From Triplophysa rosa (Eukaryota; Chordata; Actinopteri; Cypriniformes; Nemacheilidae), in contig NC_079895.1 in NCBI RefSeq assembly GCF_024868665.1, forward strand, positions 24,142,848 through 24,206,847: a DNA stretch of 64,000 nucleotides. Direction: 5' to 3'. This document shows, in pieces, positions 47,640-59,838 of the stretch. The stretch's first letter is position 1. Every line of letters begins with the position of its first letter. The translations under genes were made by a program, and so were the position numbers. Under the pieces are notes generated by a model. It was not told where the DNA came from, searched no databases, and was given only the letters and a program-made list of their open reading frames with translations.

Positions 47640-47780
47640 AGTATTAATAGTGTCCGGGTGATGAGTCTGATGACGGGCATGTGCGTGGATAATTGACGAG
47701 GGACAGGTGGGAGCGTGGAGAAATTAAGTCCTTGGGGAAAACACGGGGAAAACAGGCTGGGGACCGACAGGATTGTTACA
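47640..47780 (-). repeat. LTR-like fragment next to gag
   Basis: GGAAAACACGGGGAAAACAG and GGGACAGGTGGGAGCG resemble the antisense LTR part at 56640-56710. Probably the 5' LTR remains of the gag fragment. Confidence 0.4.
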
Positions 47781-47818
47781 ATTGCAGAGCTCTCTAAATC
47801 AATTGTTAAAGCCAAACT

Positions 47819-47862
47819 TACTAGTTACTACTAGTGACTAGTACTAGTAGTGACTAGTAGTT
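47819..47862. repeat. ACTAGT-rich palindromic cluster
   Basis: ACTAGT or a close form recurs about six times in 44 bases, giving overlapping small palindromes. Confidence 0.7.
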
Positions 47863-48108
47863 TTGAGCCAAAAAATCCTCAGAACCTTATATACCTGCAC
47901 AGTTGACTTGTGTCATGACTTGCAAAGCCTACAAACAGCATTATTTTATATAACTCATTACTCCATTACTTATTTTGAAAACCAAAGCACACCCACACAT
48001 CAGCTCTGAGAGCTCCAAGCGTTATATTTTTCGCCATGTTCGCTTCCACTTACTTTTGGATATGCATCCTTTGTTTACCCTTTGTATATATACCCCTGTT
48101 TGCGCTCA

Positions 48109-48310
48109 TGTCACGGTCAGTTCTTGTTTGGTCTATTAGTTTGAGTTTAGTGTGTGGTGGTCACGTGTGTTCTCATTGTCTCGAAGTGTTCTCAATGTCT
48201 AAAAAACTGGTTTGTCCGGTTTTATTCGAGTGTTGCGTTTGGTTGTGGATGTTCCTGGTATTTCTCTCTGTTGTTTCCTTAAAGACATTTGGAATTCTAC
48301 GCTTTCGCCG
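48109..48310 (+). repeat. LTR-like fragment
   Basis: TGTCACGGTCAGTTCTTG start and T/G-rich body resemble the first part of the other LTRs in the window. No matching end was found. Confidence 0.3.
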
Positions 48311-49440
48311 TGCATGTTTTATATACACGCCAAATCCCGGTACAGTAGTCACTTCATTTTTTTAATATTTCATTTTTAATTTCATTTTTTTTCCTAATAA
48401 GACCCATGGCTTGAAATGGAAAGAAAGATTATAAAACAGTTTCATAATATTTTTGTAAAACCATGCCAACCATGTTACTTTTAAAATGTTTCAGGGTTTA
48501 ACTTTATGTTACTTTATTTGTTTACACTGATGTCAGGGCAAATAATGTTCAAGCAGCCTTCCCATAACTTAGCTATTATAGGCCTGTAGGTTTTTCACCA
48601 TATAAAGCATACATTACTAGTCCCGGGGGGTATAACAGAGCTTGAGTCAAACCACTTCCTCTGACCTCTTAGTTCCACACAGCAAGCCAGACACACTTAG
48701 CCTGCTAAGAAATTATATATGGGCTCTAAACATGTGGATGACTAAGAGGTTGCAAATAGAAATGCAATCTATAAAAGCACAACTATCTGATACTCTCAAA
48801 ATGCTATGGATGCATTAGGAAATAAATCAATAAAGTATGTAGTTGTCATTTTGTGAAGAAATTGATAAACTGAAACAAGAAACACGTTGAGAAGTTAGCA
48901 AGAAGTAAATGAGGCTATTATCTAAAACTAGCTAGTAGCCTGCATGTTCTTTCTTATTACAAGTGAGAGAATCTTTCAGTGCTGCTGCAAAGGGATCGTT
49001 CAGCATATTTCCTCTTTCATTCACTTTGACTCCCTTGTTATTGCTCTTATTAGGAAATCAAGTGTTGAAATGTTCAAATAAAGTGAATATGTGGTGAGCT
49101 TTTACTAAATATTAATTTCACTCGGGCAACCCGTTTAAATTTATATTAATAAAGGCCTTCTGTGCTTAAGGAATATTTTCTTTTTGTGTATTATGCAAAA
49201 ACAAAAAACAAGTCAGCCCCAGAGAAAAAAAGGTTGTTTTGTCCAAAAGCTTGTGCTCATAAAAGCTCATAAAAAGTACAGATAAACGGCAGACAAGCAA
49301 ACAAAGCAGGATGTACAGCGTAGGTAAAGGAAATGGAAACCACAAGTAAAAAATAGTACCTCATTGAAGAAAACAATACAGTATGAGAAAAGTGTGTTAA
49401 ACAATGTGTTAAACAATGTGACCGGATGAATTTTCTATAG
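48311..49440. other. No gene seen; 5' flank of the BTLA gene
   Basis: AT-rich. The last ~160 bases (49300-49460) match the flank of the second copy at 59691-59830, so the duplicated block includes at least this much promoter region. Confidence 0.5.
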
Positions 49441-49465
49441 ATTTTGAGAACAGCTTGTGTTTAAA

Positions 49466-52400
49466 ATGGATTGGCTGTACTTGAAGAATACTGAGGCTTT
49501 CCTGACCCTTTTCATGGCTTTCATCCTCCATGTGAGCATTGATGCACAAGGTGTGTTTTTCTTTATCTCTTTATATCAAAGAATGAAAAGACTGCTGATG
49601 CAGTGATTTTTTCTTAACAAATTCTAAAAAGTCTAAACTTAACTCAATGAACTTACAGCATTTCAAAATATGCATTTTTAAGAATAATCTAAGTGCATTT
49701 GAAGCACAGATGGTTTAATGGTATAATTTTTGGTTGAGTGCATGGGAGAGTGGAGTCTTAAAATATTGTTTTGCCAATATATTTTTGTAAGCAAAAATTG
49801 TAGATTTGAACCATAACAATATATTTACAAATCACAAGCATTTTTATACTGATTTCGATTGGAACCACTGTATTAACAATAAATAAAACTGAAGCTTCCC
49901 ACTCCCCATATAATCTTATTTAAACCTGATTGTTATTTTCAAATACATAACTGTTTACTGCTATTTTCATCTGTTATAATGTTATGTTTTAGGTCAAGGC
50001 CAGGGCAGACAATGTCCAGTGTTTAAAGTTACCAGAGGGACTGTGCATAAAGTCTGTTTGAAAAAATCTTTAAAGATCTCCTGCAGTCTAAAGTATTGTG
50101 ATGATCAGCCAATCAATATTATATTATGGACTAAATCTGATTACTTGGGCAAATGGATTCCAGTAAATACCAGACATCACATTTCATCATCACAGAAGCA
50201 TTTTGATTTACTGAACTTAACTTCATATTTAACTTTTACAAATATATCAAAGCATCACGAAGGCTCCTACAGATGTGAATTTAATCTTCCACACATATCA
50301 ACCGTCAGCCATCAAATAAATGTTTTTGTCACAGGTAACTATTTGCTCTTTATTGTCAAGTACGCAATTAAAATTAATAACATTTTACATTGTACTCAAA
50401 CAATCAAATCAGCTGTAGCTGTATAGTTATTGACTTAACTAAAACTATTTTAAATCCCACAGATAACAGCACTGGGACTGAAATCTCTTGTACTGAAAGT
50501 AAGAGCAGATTCAATATTATTTACATAATTTGTCAAATGTTCCACTCTGAGCTATTAATATAGCCTATACATGAAAAATCCCCAAAAGTAACTATCAGTT
50601 TTATGTTTATAAAAAAATGTACATTTCCCACTTTGTATTATATTTTTCTCCATTTCGCTTAATGTCAAAACCACAAGGCAGTGATTCAGGTCCATGGTGG
50701 CTGCCTTATTTATCCATCTGTATGGGTGTAGTGATGCTGATTTTCCTCACAACAGTCATCACTTTCCTTTCTGCCAGTGGGTTTAAATGTGAGTAGCTTT
50801 ATCTGTCCTTTTTGGATTTTCAGTTGTTTAAAGCGTTAGTTAATCAAGAAAATACTTTCTACTCACCCATGTTGTTTCAAATTTGTGTGATTTGCTTTCA
50901 TATCTTTTTCAAACCATAAAAGGCAGATTGTTCATATTTACTATGATAAGAAAATTATGACCAGAATGGTCAATAAAAATGACATATATAAAAATAATAT
51001 ATCACTATATCATATGACCTTTAAAATCACAATAACTATATGAAAAACAGAACAAAACATTATTTAAGATTTACTAAAATCCTACCCTTTCGTTTGCTCT
51101 CAAATCTCTTTAATGTGAATCTTAACATACACACATGGCAGATAGCAAACAGTTACAAGACATAGAAACAATGACCTGATTGAACCTGATGTGATACATT
51201 TGGCCGTGCGATATTTGAATGTACGTGAGTGATGTAAGTGCTAACTGAGAAGATTGTCTGTGTATAACAGCATCAATAAGTTTCAGATTTTATGTGCCTT
51301 TTGTCAATTTTAAAGCTCAAAGGGCCTCTGGTCATAAAACACTTTCTTTATTAGGAAAGAAATGTTATGAACATTCAGAATTGTGCATTATGTGTTCAAA
51401 ATCATTCAGGTTTTTGATGACATGAGGTCCAGTAAATGATTATTAAAAGTTATTTTTGGGTAAACTAACTCTCAGTTAATGTCTGGCCTGATCCTTACTT
51501 ATGAAAATTTTTTAGGTTCAAGGAAAAAGGTCAACCAAAGAGCACAGGTACAGTTTGTGATTTACATTTCTGCATGTGACAAAAACTTTTATACAATGCA
51601 ATAAACAGTACATTCAAGTAGGGCTGGGTGATAGACCTGAAATTAGATATCTCAATGTCTTTCCAAAGTTTGACCATATCTCAATATTTTTGCTGTTGCT
51701 CTAATTAAAAAAAGATTACTTTCTTTTACCGAATTTAAAAGGAATTGTTTAAATAGAAGATTTAAAATTGCAGTTTAAAACCCCAGTAAAAAGTAGGCCT
51801 ACACTTTTTCAATAAACACCTGTAAATGCTGTGTAAGGTGATGAAAGGGACTGATTGTGCTAAAACTGTCATGACTCTGCCTCATCTTGTCATGTCTTTC
51901 TTGGTCTTGTGGCAGAGTCATGGCAAAGCCTTAGGTTTTATGTGGAGAGAGGCATTTTGGCCCACTTGGCTTTCCACATGCTCTCTCTGGTGGCGTCTCT
52001 GTTCCCGCCCTCTCGTTCCTCGTTTAGCTCTCCATCAGTGTTTCATCCCCGACACCTGTCCCCTGTTAATTATCCTTTGTTAGTCTCCCTATATAGTGCC
52101 CTCGTGTCTATTGTCCTGTGCTCGTTTGTTTTGTTGGATCTTGCCTTGTGCTTGTTCATGTTTTGGATCTTGTGAGTGTTTGCCACGTACCTTACATCGT
52201 GTGTTAAGACGTTGTGTCTTTGTTTAGATCTAGTTTTTGTTCCTGTTTTCCCTAGTCTTAGTTATTCTGTTCCATTGTTTTATCCCCCCCGTGGGAAGTA
52301 TTATTTTGGCTGTGTTTTAGTTTATCCTGTATCTGTTACCCCATTGTGGGTTTTTGTTTTGTCCACCCATTAAAGTTGTCTATCTCGTCATCGCTGCCTG

Positions 52401-53105
52401 CGCTTGGGTTCTTCCCCTGACTTCCGTGACAAAAACTCTCTGTTGTGAATGTCTTTTTGAACAAACGATGGTGTGTTTTGTTTGTTTGTTATATTAATTT
52501 TGTTAGTCAAAGAATACATTTTGCATCAACTTGAGCGAGTGAAAATTAGTATTTGAGCCATTTTTGGCACAATACTCATAATCTTCAACAATATTTAGTA
52601 TTCTTAATTATCTGTCATTTTAAATCTTCAACACAGTTCTCGATAATATCTTGTATTCAATATATCGTAAGTATACATTTTATTAATTTGTTGTTCTCTG
52701 GGTTCAGCTACTGGAAAATGTTCTGATTCTGAAAACTTATGTATTATACCATTACATTTTTTTATACTAGATTACCAATTCTCAAATTATGTATACAGTA
52801 TACACCAACATTCATCCCAACATCACTTTGCCTAAATGATAATGTGACATGATGAATTTGTCTGTTTCCAGAATTCAGAAGAAACACTGCAGCACAATCA
52901 TGAGCTCCTAACATTACCGTGTGAACAGTCTACAGTGTATGAGTCAGATGCGGTTTGTGATTCATTGTCAAACACAAAAGATAACCAACCACGCCAGGTT
53001 GTCTATGCATCTCTAAAGGACTTCACACCTAAAAAGTCATCGACCACATCATGTAGTAGGACAAGTGAGGAGTTTACAATATATGCATCGATCCGGGTCT
53101 CATGA
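49466..53105 (+). CDS. btla: B- and T-lymphocyte attenuator (BTLA) homologue, complete, 6 exons
   Basis: Exons 49466-49550, 49993-50334, 50463-50498, 50678-50788, 51516-51547, 52872-53105; all phases agree, 279 aa (human is 289). BTLA is a lymphocyte surface inhibitory receptor that binds HVEM and recruits SHP phosphatases. Seen: signal peptide in exon 1 (LTLFMAFILHVSIDAQ). One Ig domain has Cys59 and Cys123, Trp74, GSYRCEF, plus Cys36 and Cys64, which suit the extra disulphide of BTLA. A membrane helix lies about 163-185. The tail has Tyr225 (TVYESDA), an ITIM VVYASL at 245-250, and an ITSM-type TIYASI at 271-276 ending the protein. Human BTLA ends with VYASL and TEYASI motifs at nearly the same spacing, the basis for the name. 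A solo LTR sits in intron 5. Alternative: another CD28/BTLA-like Ig inhibitory receptor. Confidence 0.82.
51867..52431 (+). mobile_element. Solo LTR with 5-bp target duplication in btla intron 5
   Basis: 565 bp, starting TGTCATGACTC and ending CTTCCGTGACA, flanked by AAAAC at 51862-51866 and 52432-52436. Contains CTATATAGTGCC as TATA box, CATTAAAG as polyadenylation signal and a U5 with CTTGGGTTCTTCC. Sense orientation relative to btla, so it could in principle supply a promoter or polyA site. U5 resembles the LTR at 6046-6653. Confidence 0.92.
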
Positions 53106-54024
53106 TATACTATCTGCAGATTTAGACAAAGTAAATACAAAATTGTCTCCAAGTCTCAGCCAGAGATAGTTTTGTTTAACTTTATAATTATGTTGTCATG
53201 CTATACTGCCAAACAGGAAGCATGTGATGTATGCTTCATGTTTTGACAACCCACAGTGCAAATGATCACACAATCCATTATTGCATCATGGCAAACTGTT
53301 GTTAAGTTCACTGTGGTTTCTATAAGTGAAACTCGTACTGAAAACCACTAATCATTTTAGTAGCTTATGCAACACCTGAAATGCAATACTTACAGCTTGT
53401 TAAAATAGTAACAGCTAATGTATATGTATAACAGATGTATTTTCCATTTTATATATATTATTTTTGTCATTTCTGGATTTTCTGTCAGATTTGTGGTTAT
53501 GATTAAAGTGTTATTAATAGAGTGCTATTATTCGTTATTACTCGTTTATTTTTAACTTAGCCTATCAGGAGATAATTTTTTTGCTTCAGTCATGATCAGA
53601 ACAACATGACAATTTCAACTTTAATTTCTTGCAAAAATGGCTAATAGTGACTTAAATAGCAAATAAAGATGTTATACAGTTTAAGAGCAACAATATCAAA
53701 GCCAAAGTCTGCTTTATTGTCAATTCTGCCACATATAGTATATAGAGGATTGAAACTGCGTTACTCTCAGATGTAATATGTAAACTGAAAAAAAAAATTG
53801 AAAGTTGGTAACCGAACAGCACTGGCACCCATTCACGTCTATTGTATGGACATAAAACCAATGCAAGTGAATGGGGGCCAGTTAACAACATTCTTCAAAA
53901 TATCTAGAAACTGAGTTGTGTGTTATAATAGTACCTTAACACTGTGTCCAGGGGTTCGAAATCTTTTTACATCCAAAGAATCAGCCATAACCCCCTCTGA
54001 CCAGATGCTGCCGCTCTTGCTCCT
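53106..54024. other. 3' flank of btla, no gene seen
   Basis: Includes the likely 3' UTR of btla. The frame at 53652-53891 minus is not supported. No clear repeat borders. Confidence 0.4.
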
Positions 54025-54029
54025 TTTAC

Positions 54030-54315
54030 TGTCATGATCCCAGTCTGTGTTCCCCTATTATTTTGGATTTTTATGTTATTTCCTGTTGTGTGCCATGTTT
54101 GTAGTCCTTTGTAGTTTTTTGTGTTAATTATTGTCAGGTGTTCCTTGTTTGCCCGCTTGTTATGCCAGTGTATTTAAGAACTTGTGTTTCAGTTGTTGGT
54201 TGTCAGTCATGCATGTTGCCTTTGGTATCTGGTCTCAGTTTGTGGATTGCTTTGAGTTATTAAATCCTATGCTGCACATGGATCCGCTTCCTGCCTGGAT
54301 TACTCCTTTGTTACA
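54030..54315 (+). mobile_element. Solo LTR, second family
   Basis: TGTCATGATCCC start and TTTGTTACA end; GTGTATTTAAGAAC as TATA-like box and TTATTAAATCC as polyA signal. Flanks TTTAC and GTTAC agree at 4 of 5 bases. About 286 bp. Confidence 0.65.
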
Positions 54316-54339
54316 GTTACCTAGTAGGCCTACACGTTT

Positions 54340-54440
54340 TCCTCATTCTAAAAGTCAAAAAAGCTTTAATGCCAAGTATGTGTGCACATACAGGGAATTT
54401 GTTTTGGTGAAAGAAACTTTCAGGACACAGTAACAACAGC
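54340..54440 (-). repeat. LINE 3'-end fragment
   Basis: AAAAGCTTTAATGCCAAGTATG and ACAGGGAATTTGTTTTGGTG match the antisense LINE end at 57330-57400. Confidence 0.7.
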
Positions 54441-54674
54441 AATAGTAGGCTTCACAGAACTCATTACTATCAGTTTAAATAAATACAGTCCTTGCAAAAT
54501 CCTGTTTATCGTGTGCAGACCGAGCTTTTGTGATTTTTGTTTACTCTATGTTTGATCATTGCCTGTATCTCTGGTTTTGCTTTTGCCCTGAGATTCCGGT
54601 TACTGTTTGAACCACCCTTTACTTTGTTATTGAGCCATGTTTGCTTCCCTTATCCAGAGTGAAATGTCACTCAG

Positions 54675-55064
54675 TCAGGCTGAGATGCAAGCAGAAACAG
54701 TTGAATCATCTAGGGTGAAATTAAAAGTAAATTGTGTGTCATCCGCATAGCAGTGATAGGAAAAGCCACGTTTCCGAATGACAGATCCTGGGGATTCCAT
54801 GTATATGGAAAAAGGATGTGGTCCACACACTGGGCCCCGAGGTACCCCAGTAGTGAGTTGTTGAGGCTCAGAGATCTCACCCCTCCAGGATACCCAGAAT
54901 GACCTACCCGAGAGGTATGATTTGAACCTTTGGAGCACCGTTGCAGAGACACCCATAGCCCTTTGGGTTGACAGGAGGATGTGGTGATTAACGTTCTCAA
55001 AGGCGGAAGATCGATCCTGCAGGATGAGTGCGTGTTCTGAATCATAAGTTCTAACACAAGACAT
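54675..55064 (-). pseudogene. L2/CR1-type reverse transcriptase fragment
   Basis: Minus-strand frame with the RT core: a VPRGPVCGPHPFSIY block and HCYADDTQF, the YADD catalytic motif. Preceded by a damaged SSAFENVNHHILL segment (usually D-x-VDH). Short, broken on both sides, so dead. Confidence 0.75.
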
Positions 55065-55264
55065 TCAAATTCTAGCGAAGATCTCTCGGTTTCCTTCACT
55101 GTTTTTACTGCTTTTGTGGTACAGTGCTTACCACTGTTAGTCAATAGTAGTAATTTAAGTGTTAATATTTTTATGTGGTATGTGTATGTGGTGAGTTTAT
55201 CTTTAAAATTATTTCTAGTCTAGATTTTGAAGATAAAAAACCTTATTTAATAATAAATAATCGT

Positions 55265-55412
55265 GTCAGGACTGCCACAGACTCGAGAGACGCGGAGAAT
55301 GCAAAACAATACTTTTAATAAGAATAACCAAGATTCACTGAATGAACATAACACTGATGAGAATGGACAGTAAAGGGGCAAACATGGTTAGTATAAATAG
55401 AGTCTATGTGTT
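55265..55412 (-). mobile_element. Antisense LTR fragment, split by later insertions
   Basis: TGTCAGGACTGCC start, TTTTAATAAG (polyA signal antisense) and GTATAAATAG region (TATA antisense). The remainder appears to continue at 56607-56717 and to end with GTGACA at 59326-59331. A target duplication was not found. Confidence 0.5.
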
Positions 55413-56604
55413 ATCTACAGTGTTCGACACTGTCAATCACCAGATACTGCTAGCAACCCTGTAATCACTAAGAATCTCAGGCACCCCTCTCCGCTGGTTC
55501 CGCTGGGGTCCCTCAGGGATTGGTGCTTGGACCACTCCTTTTCTCCATCTACACTACATCCTTGGGACCCATCATACGGGCACACGGCTTCTCCTATCAC
55601 TGTTATGCTGACGACACCCAGATTTACATCTCATTTCACCCAGACGATACTACTGGAGCAGCTCACATTACAGCCTGCCTAGAAGACATCTCAGCTTGGA
55701 TGAAAGAGCATCACCTCCAGCTGAACCCTGCCAAGACAGAACTACTTGTATTTCCGGCACACCCCACAATACAATACGATCTCACCATCCAACTTGGCAA
55801 TGCCACAATCACTCCTTCCAAAACAGCCAGGAACCTTGGAGTCATGTTTAATGACCAGCTGTCCTTCACAGTTGTAAAGACAACACGGTCATGCCGATTT
55901 GCCTTATTTAACATTAGAAAGGTTAGAGCCTATCTCACTGAGCATGTGGCACAACTCCTTGTCCAGGCCCTTGTAATCTCAAGGTTGGACTACTGCAATG
56001 TTTTCCTTGCTGGTCTTCCTGCAAAGGCTATCAAACCACTCCAGCTGGTTCAGAATGCAGCAGCATGCCTCGTCTTCCAAAAGCCCAAAAGGGCTCATGT
56101 GACACCCGTTTTTATCTCTCTCCACTGGCTACCGGTTGAAGCCCGTATCAGATTCAAGTCACTAATGCTTGCCTACATGACTATAACTGGATCTGCACCG
56201 GTATACTTTCACACCCTCCTACACTCCATCAAGAACCCTGCATTCAGCAAACGAGCGGTGTCTTGTATTGCCTTCTCAAAAGGGCAGTAAATTGCTTTCC
56301 CGCTCATTCTCAACTCCTTCCTTGTGCAACATTCTCCCAACTCAGTTCGGTCAACCACATCTCTCACAACATTCAAAAAACTACTTAAAACCCATCTCTT
56401 CTGTGAATACTTGACAGGCAATTGAAAGAAAAAACACTAACCCTCTCTCTTTCTCTCAGCAGGTATTGTTCTGGCTTTTGTGGAAACTAGTAACTTGGTA
56501 TTAGCACCTATTGTATTGTTGCTCCTGTATGATATATCGGTTTATTGCTCCCTGAACTCTCTGTAAGTTGCTTTGGATAAAAGCATCTGCTAAATGACTA
56601 AATG
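55413..56604 (+). pseudogene. L2-type LINE, 3' half of the reverse transcriptase
   Basis: The frame 55520-56290 (256 residues) carries [43 protein letters not shown] and SRLDYCN, then [18 protein letters not shown], the RT and downstream part of L2/CR1 LINEs. Upstream the sequence reads on (GTTCGACACTGTCAATCACC) but with a stop or shift, and the frame ends at a TAA although homologous sequence follows. The 3' end GGATAAAAGCATCTGCTAAATG plus a short tandem tail marks the LINE terminus. A 5'-truncated dead copy. Confidence 0.85.
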
Positions 56605-57327
56605 TGATGAGGATATTACTGACAGCTGAGTGATGGTGGACGAAACTGCGGGAGGGGAGCGGAGATAATGTAGTCCGAGGGCGAGGGGGAAACACGGGGA
56701 GAGACAGAAGGGGAACCCAGTGATGTATAAAAGCAATACTTGAGTAAAAGTACAAATATCCTGCCAGAAAATTACTTTGGTAGAAGTGAAAGTAACCTTT
56801 TAGAATATGACTTGAGTAAAAGTTTTAAAGTAACAGATACATTTTGTAATAAGTATTGTATTGTAATAAAAATGACTTTTTATATTAAATCTACTTAAGT
56901 ATATAAAGTAAAGTTGAATCTGAAAAATCTGCTGTTTATCTTTAAAAGAAGCAGTACATTAAAACCTTGTGTTGAAATTAACCGCTGAGAGCAACTTTTT
57001 GTACTTGCACATTGAGCTTAACCAATGATTACACTGTAAAACTTTGCTGTAGTTTTGTAGCAGGTTTGCCAGTAACTTACTGTGGATTTAATTTACAATT
57101 TTGTTTTAAACATAAACTTACCTATTTCATATATTTTCTTTAATGAAACAAGACTAAATATCTTTAGTCTAATAGTTTTAAATATTTTTACTATAAAACC
57201 AGAGAAAAATATTTAGGAAGAATGTCATTTTTGCAGTGTTGCTGTGCTAATGCCAGTTATTACTCCAGTCTCTTCTTGCTTATTTTAAATCTCAAAAGTG
57301 TTTTAATTTTGGTTAACGTAAAGTTGA

Positions 57328-57970
57328 ATCAGAATCAGAAAGAGCTTTATTGCCAAGTATGTTTGCACATACAAGGAATTTGTTTTGGTGACAAGAGCAT
57401 CCAGAACACAGAAACAGCAACAACAATACACAGAGACCATAACACAATAGAATACACAGATGATTTAAATAAGGGCCTATGGGTATAAAAAATTAAGAAA
57501 TACAATACAATAAACATAAGATAAAGACATAGAGAGTAAAGCTATGTGTGTATGTAAATATGTACAAGTAAAAAATAAGAATAGACTATTGTAGTACAAG
57601 GTATATATACAGCATAATGAAATATAATTTACAGAAAAAGTTGTATAAAAAATAGTGTATTATCTGAAGGATATAATTAATATTGCACTTAATTATTAAT
57701 TGCACGGTGGGTAAAAAACATTTAACTGTTCAAGAGGTATGGCCTGAGGAAGAAGCTGTTTTTGTGTCTGGTTGTTTTGGTGCTCAGTGCTCTGTAGCTC
57801 CGACCAGACGGCAGCAGTGTGAAGAGATGATGGCTTGGATCGGATGTGAGAGGTCCAGGGTGATTTTCTGAGCCCTTTTCCTCACTCTGGATGTATACAG
57901 TTCTTGGAGGGTGGGCAGGGGAGCACCAATGATCTTCTCATCAGTCCGAACCGTCCTCTGTAGTCTTCTG
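57328..57970 (-). pseudogene. LINE 3' region, antisense
   Basis: Starts AATCAGAATCAGAAAGAGC, the antisense tail of a LINE. On the minus strand, 57690-57965 reads as the RT C-terminal end: SDIRRLQRTVRT, GAPLPTLQELYTSRVRKRAQ and LLPSGR-like pieces with small frame faults. 5' truncated. Confidence 0.7.
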
Positions 57971-58539
57971 ATGTCTGACTTTGTGGCTGAGTTGTCATAT
58001 GGCGCGAATACATGTTTTTCTGTGTCTTTGGTATGTTATAAGTTGCCCGTGCATGTATTAGACACTTAAAATTGCAATAAGTTGCCCATGCATGTATTAG
58101 ACACGTAAAATTGCAAAAATTAAAGTGTCGGAACAAAAGATGCATTCTATCTAAAAGTGAATGCTCACCCAGACCTGCCTGAAATGCCTCGCGTAACCAC
58201 ACCCCCACAAATCTACGTCAGTTCTTGGTATGATTTGTCTATCACCGCCCAAATGTGTACGCAAGTAAGGTGGCTTAAGAAGCTGATGTTCCAAATATGG
58301 TAAGAGGCGTTACATTTTCGTCACACGCTTGCAGTATTTGACCAATCTCTATGCACTGGTTAACTGGCCAATGAGCTTTGTAAAAAAATCTGCGCGTTTC
58401 AGAGAGGCGGGGCAAAGAGGAGATACAAACATGCACGGTATGTAGAAAATACAGCATTTTTGAACCTTAAATCGTATATAAACATTGTATTATATATGAT
58501 GCAATGCATTTTTTTCCCGCAGGCTATACTCAGCCTGAA

Positions 58540-58898
58540 CAATTAAAAGCTCTTACAGCACACTGTCCATCACATTGCACACTTGCACATTGCACATAGC
58601 ATCTGGAAACTGTACATTGTAAGAAACAATAGGTTAAACCTGTAAATAACACATCTGTACACTCTTTTAAAAAAATTATATGGTGTTTTTGTCTATATAT
58701 TTTTTCCACTTTTTGCATATAGTGCATTATTGTTTTTATTTAATTTTCTCATTTTTTCTATCTTAATGTATACAGTATTTGCACTATGTTTGCACCATGT
58801 GTACACTTTCTTCTGCCCTAAGCTCCTGTCGCCAAGTCAAATTCCTTGTGTGTGTGTAAACATACTTGGCAATAAAGCTCCTTCTGATTCTGATTCAT
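58540..58898 (+). repeat. LINE 3' UTR and tail, sense
   Basis: CATTGCACACTTGCACATTG and CTTGGCAATAAAGCTCC then TTCTGATTCTGATTC: the same LINE tail as at 57328 but in the opposite direction, so two insertions face each other. Confidence 0.7.
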
Positions 58899-59838
58899 TA
58901 CATCTAAAACAAACCATAATATTCGTTTTAGCCATGTCATATCACCCCTTTAACTCAAATTGAAAACAGTACTATAGGAAAGTAATTAAATCTACAGTAA
59001 GTTACTGACAAACCTGCTGCAAAACTACAGCAAAGTTTTACAGTGTAGTTCAGCACTGTCATGGTGATCGGATCGCCGACTTGTCTATTTCAGTTCTGTT
59101 TCTATGCTTTTATTTTGTAGTAACGAACATGCTTAGGGGAAATGTATCAGAGTAAAATTATACATTTTGTTCAGGAAATGTAGTGGAGTAAAAGTAAAAT
59201 TCATCAGAAATATAAAGACTCAAGTTAAGTACAGATACTCCAAAAGTTTCAAAAGTACTTAAGTTCCAAAAGTACTTAAGTACTGTAGTATTTTTACTTC
59301 ATTACGTTACAACACTGGGGGAACCGTGACAGTCTTTGCTTCAAGCAGCTTGTATTTATTTATTTTTTGTTAGTTTTTAATTTTAGCCATAAATCATTAT
59401 TATTATTCACCCTGTATGTTTGTCAGGTTTTGCAAATATCTAACCAATAAAAAGTATTAAAAAGTCCTTGTCAACTTTGACAACACAGTATTAAATCATT
59501 TTAAAATGTTTCATTTCCTGAAAACAGCAAATTTGGACACCCGAGGTTTCGGAAGGACAGCAACAATATGCAATAACTGCATGAAACATGAAAAAGGAAG
59601 ACAGCCACAGAGCAACATGTTCTTTTGTCCAGAAGCGTGTGATCTCGGTATAAGTGCAAAATTTGCAGACATGCGGGCAAAGCATTAACACATACAGTGC
59701 AGGTAAACGAAATGGAAACCACAAGTATGAAATATACCTCATTGAAGAGTACAAGAGAGCCTGAGTAATGTATGTTTAACAGTGTGACTTTAAAGATCTG
59801 ATGAATGTCTTTAGATTTTGAGAATAGTTTGTACTGAG

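Larger units (their letters stand above)
57031..59043. mobile_element. Inverted-repeat element nested in the hAT element
   Basis: CACTGTAAAACTTTGCTGTAG and CTACAGCAAAGTTTTACAGTG are exact inverted ends, with TA just outside both, as in Tc1/mariner-like elements. Encloses two LINE fragments. Confidence 0.75.
56718..59317. mobile_element. hAT-type element with 8-bp duplication
   Basis: Ends CAGTGATGTATAAAAGC and ACGTTACAACACTG; TACTTGAGTAAAAGTACAAAT and AAAGTACTTAAGTACTG near the ends are the usual subterminal repeats. Flanked by perfect GGGGAACC at 56710-56717 and 59318-59325. The 2600-bp length includes later insertions; no transposase. Confidence 0.9.
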
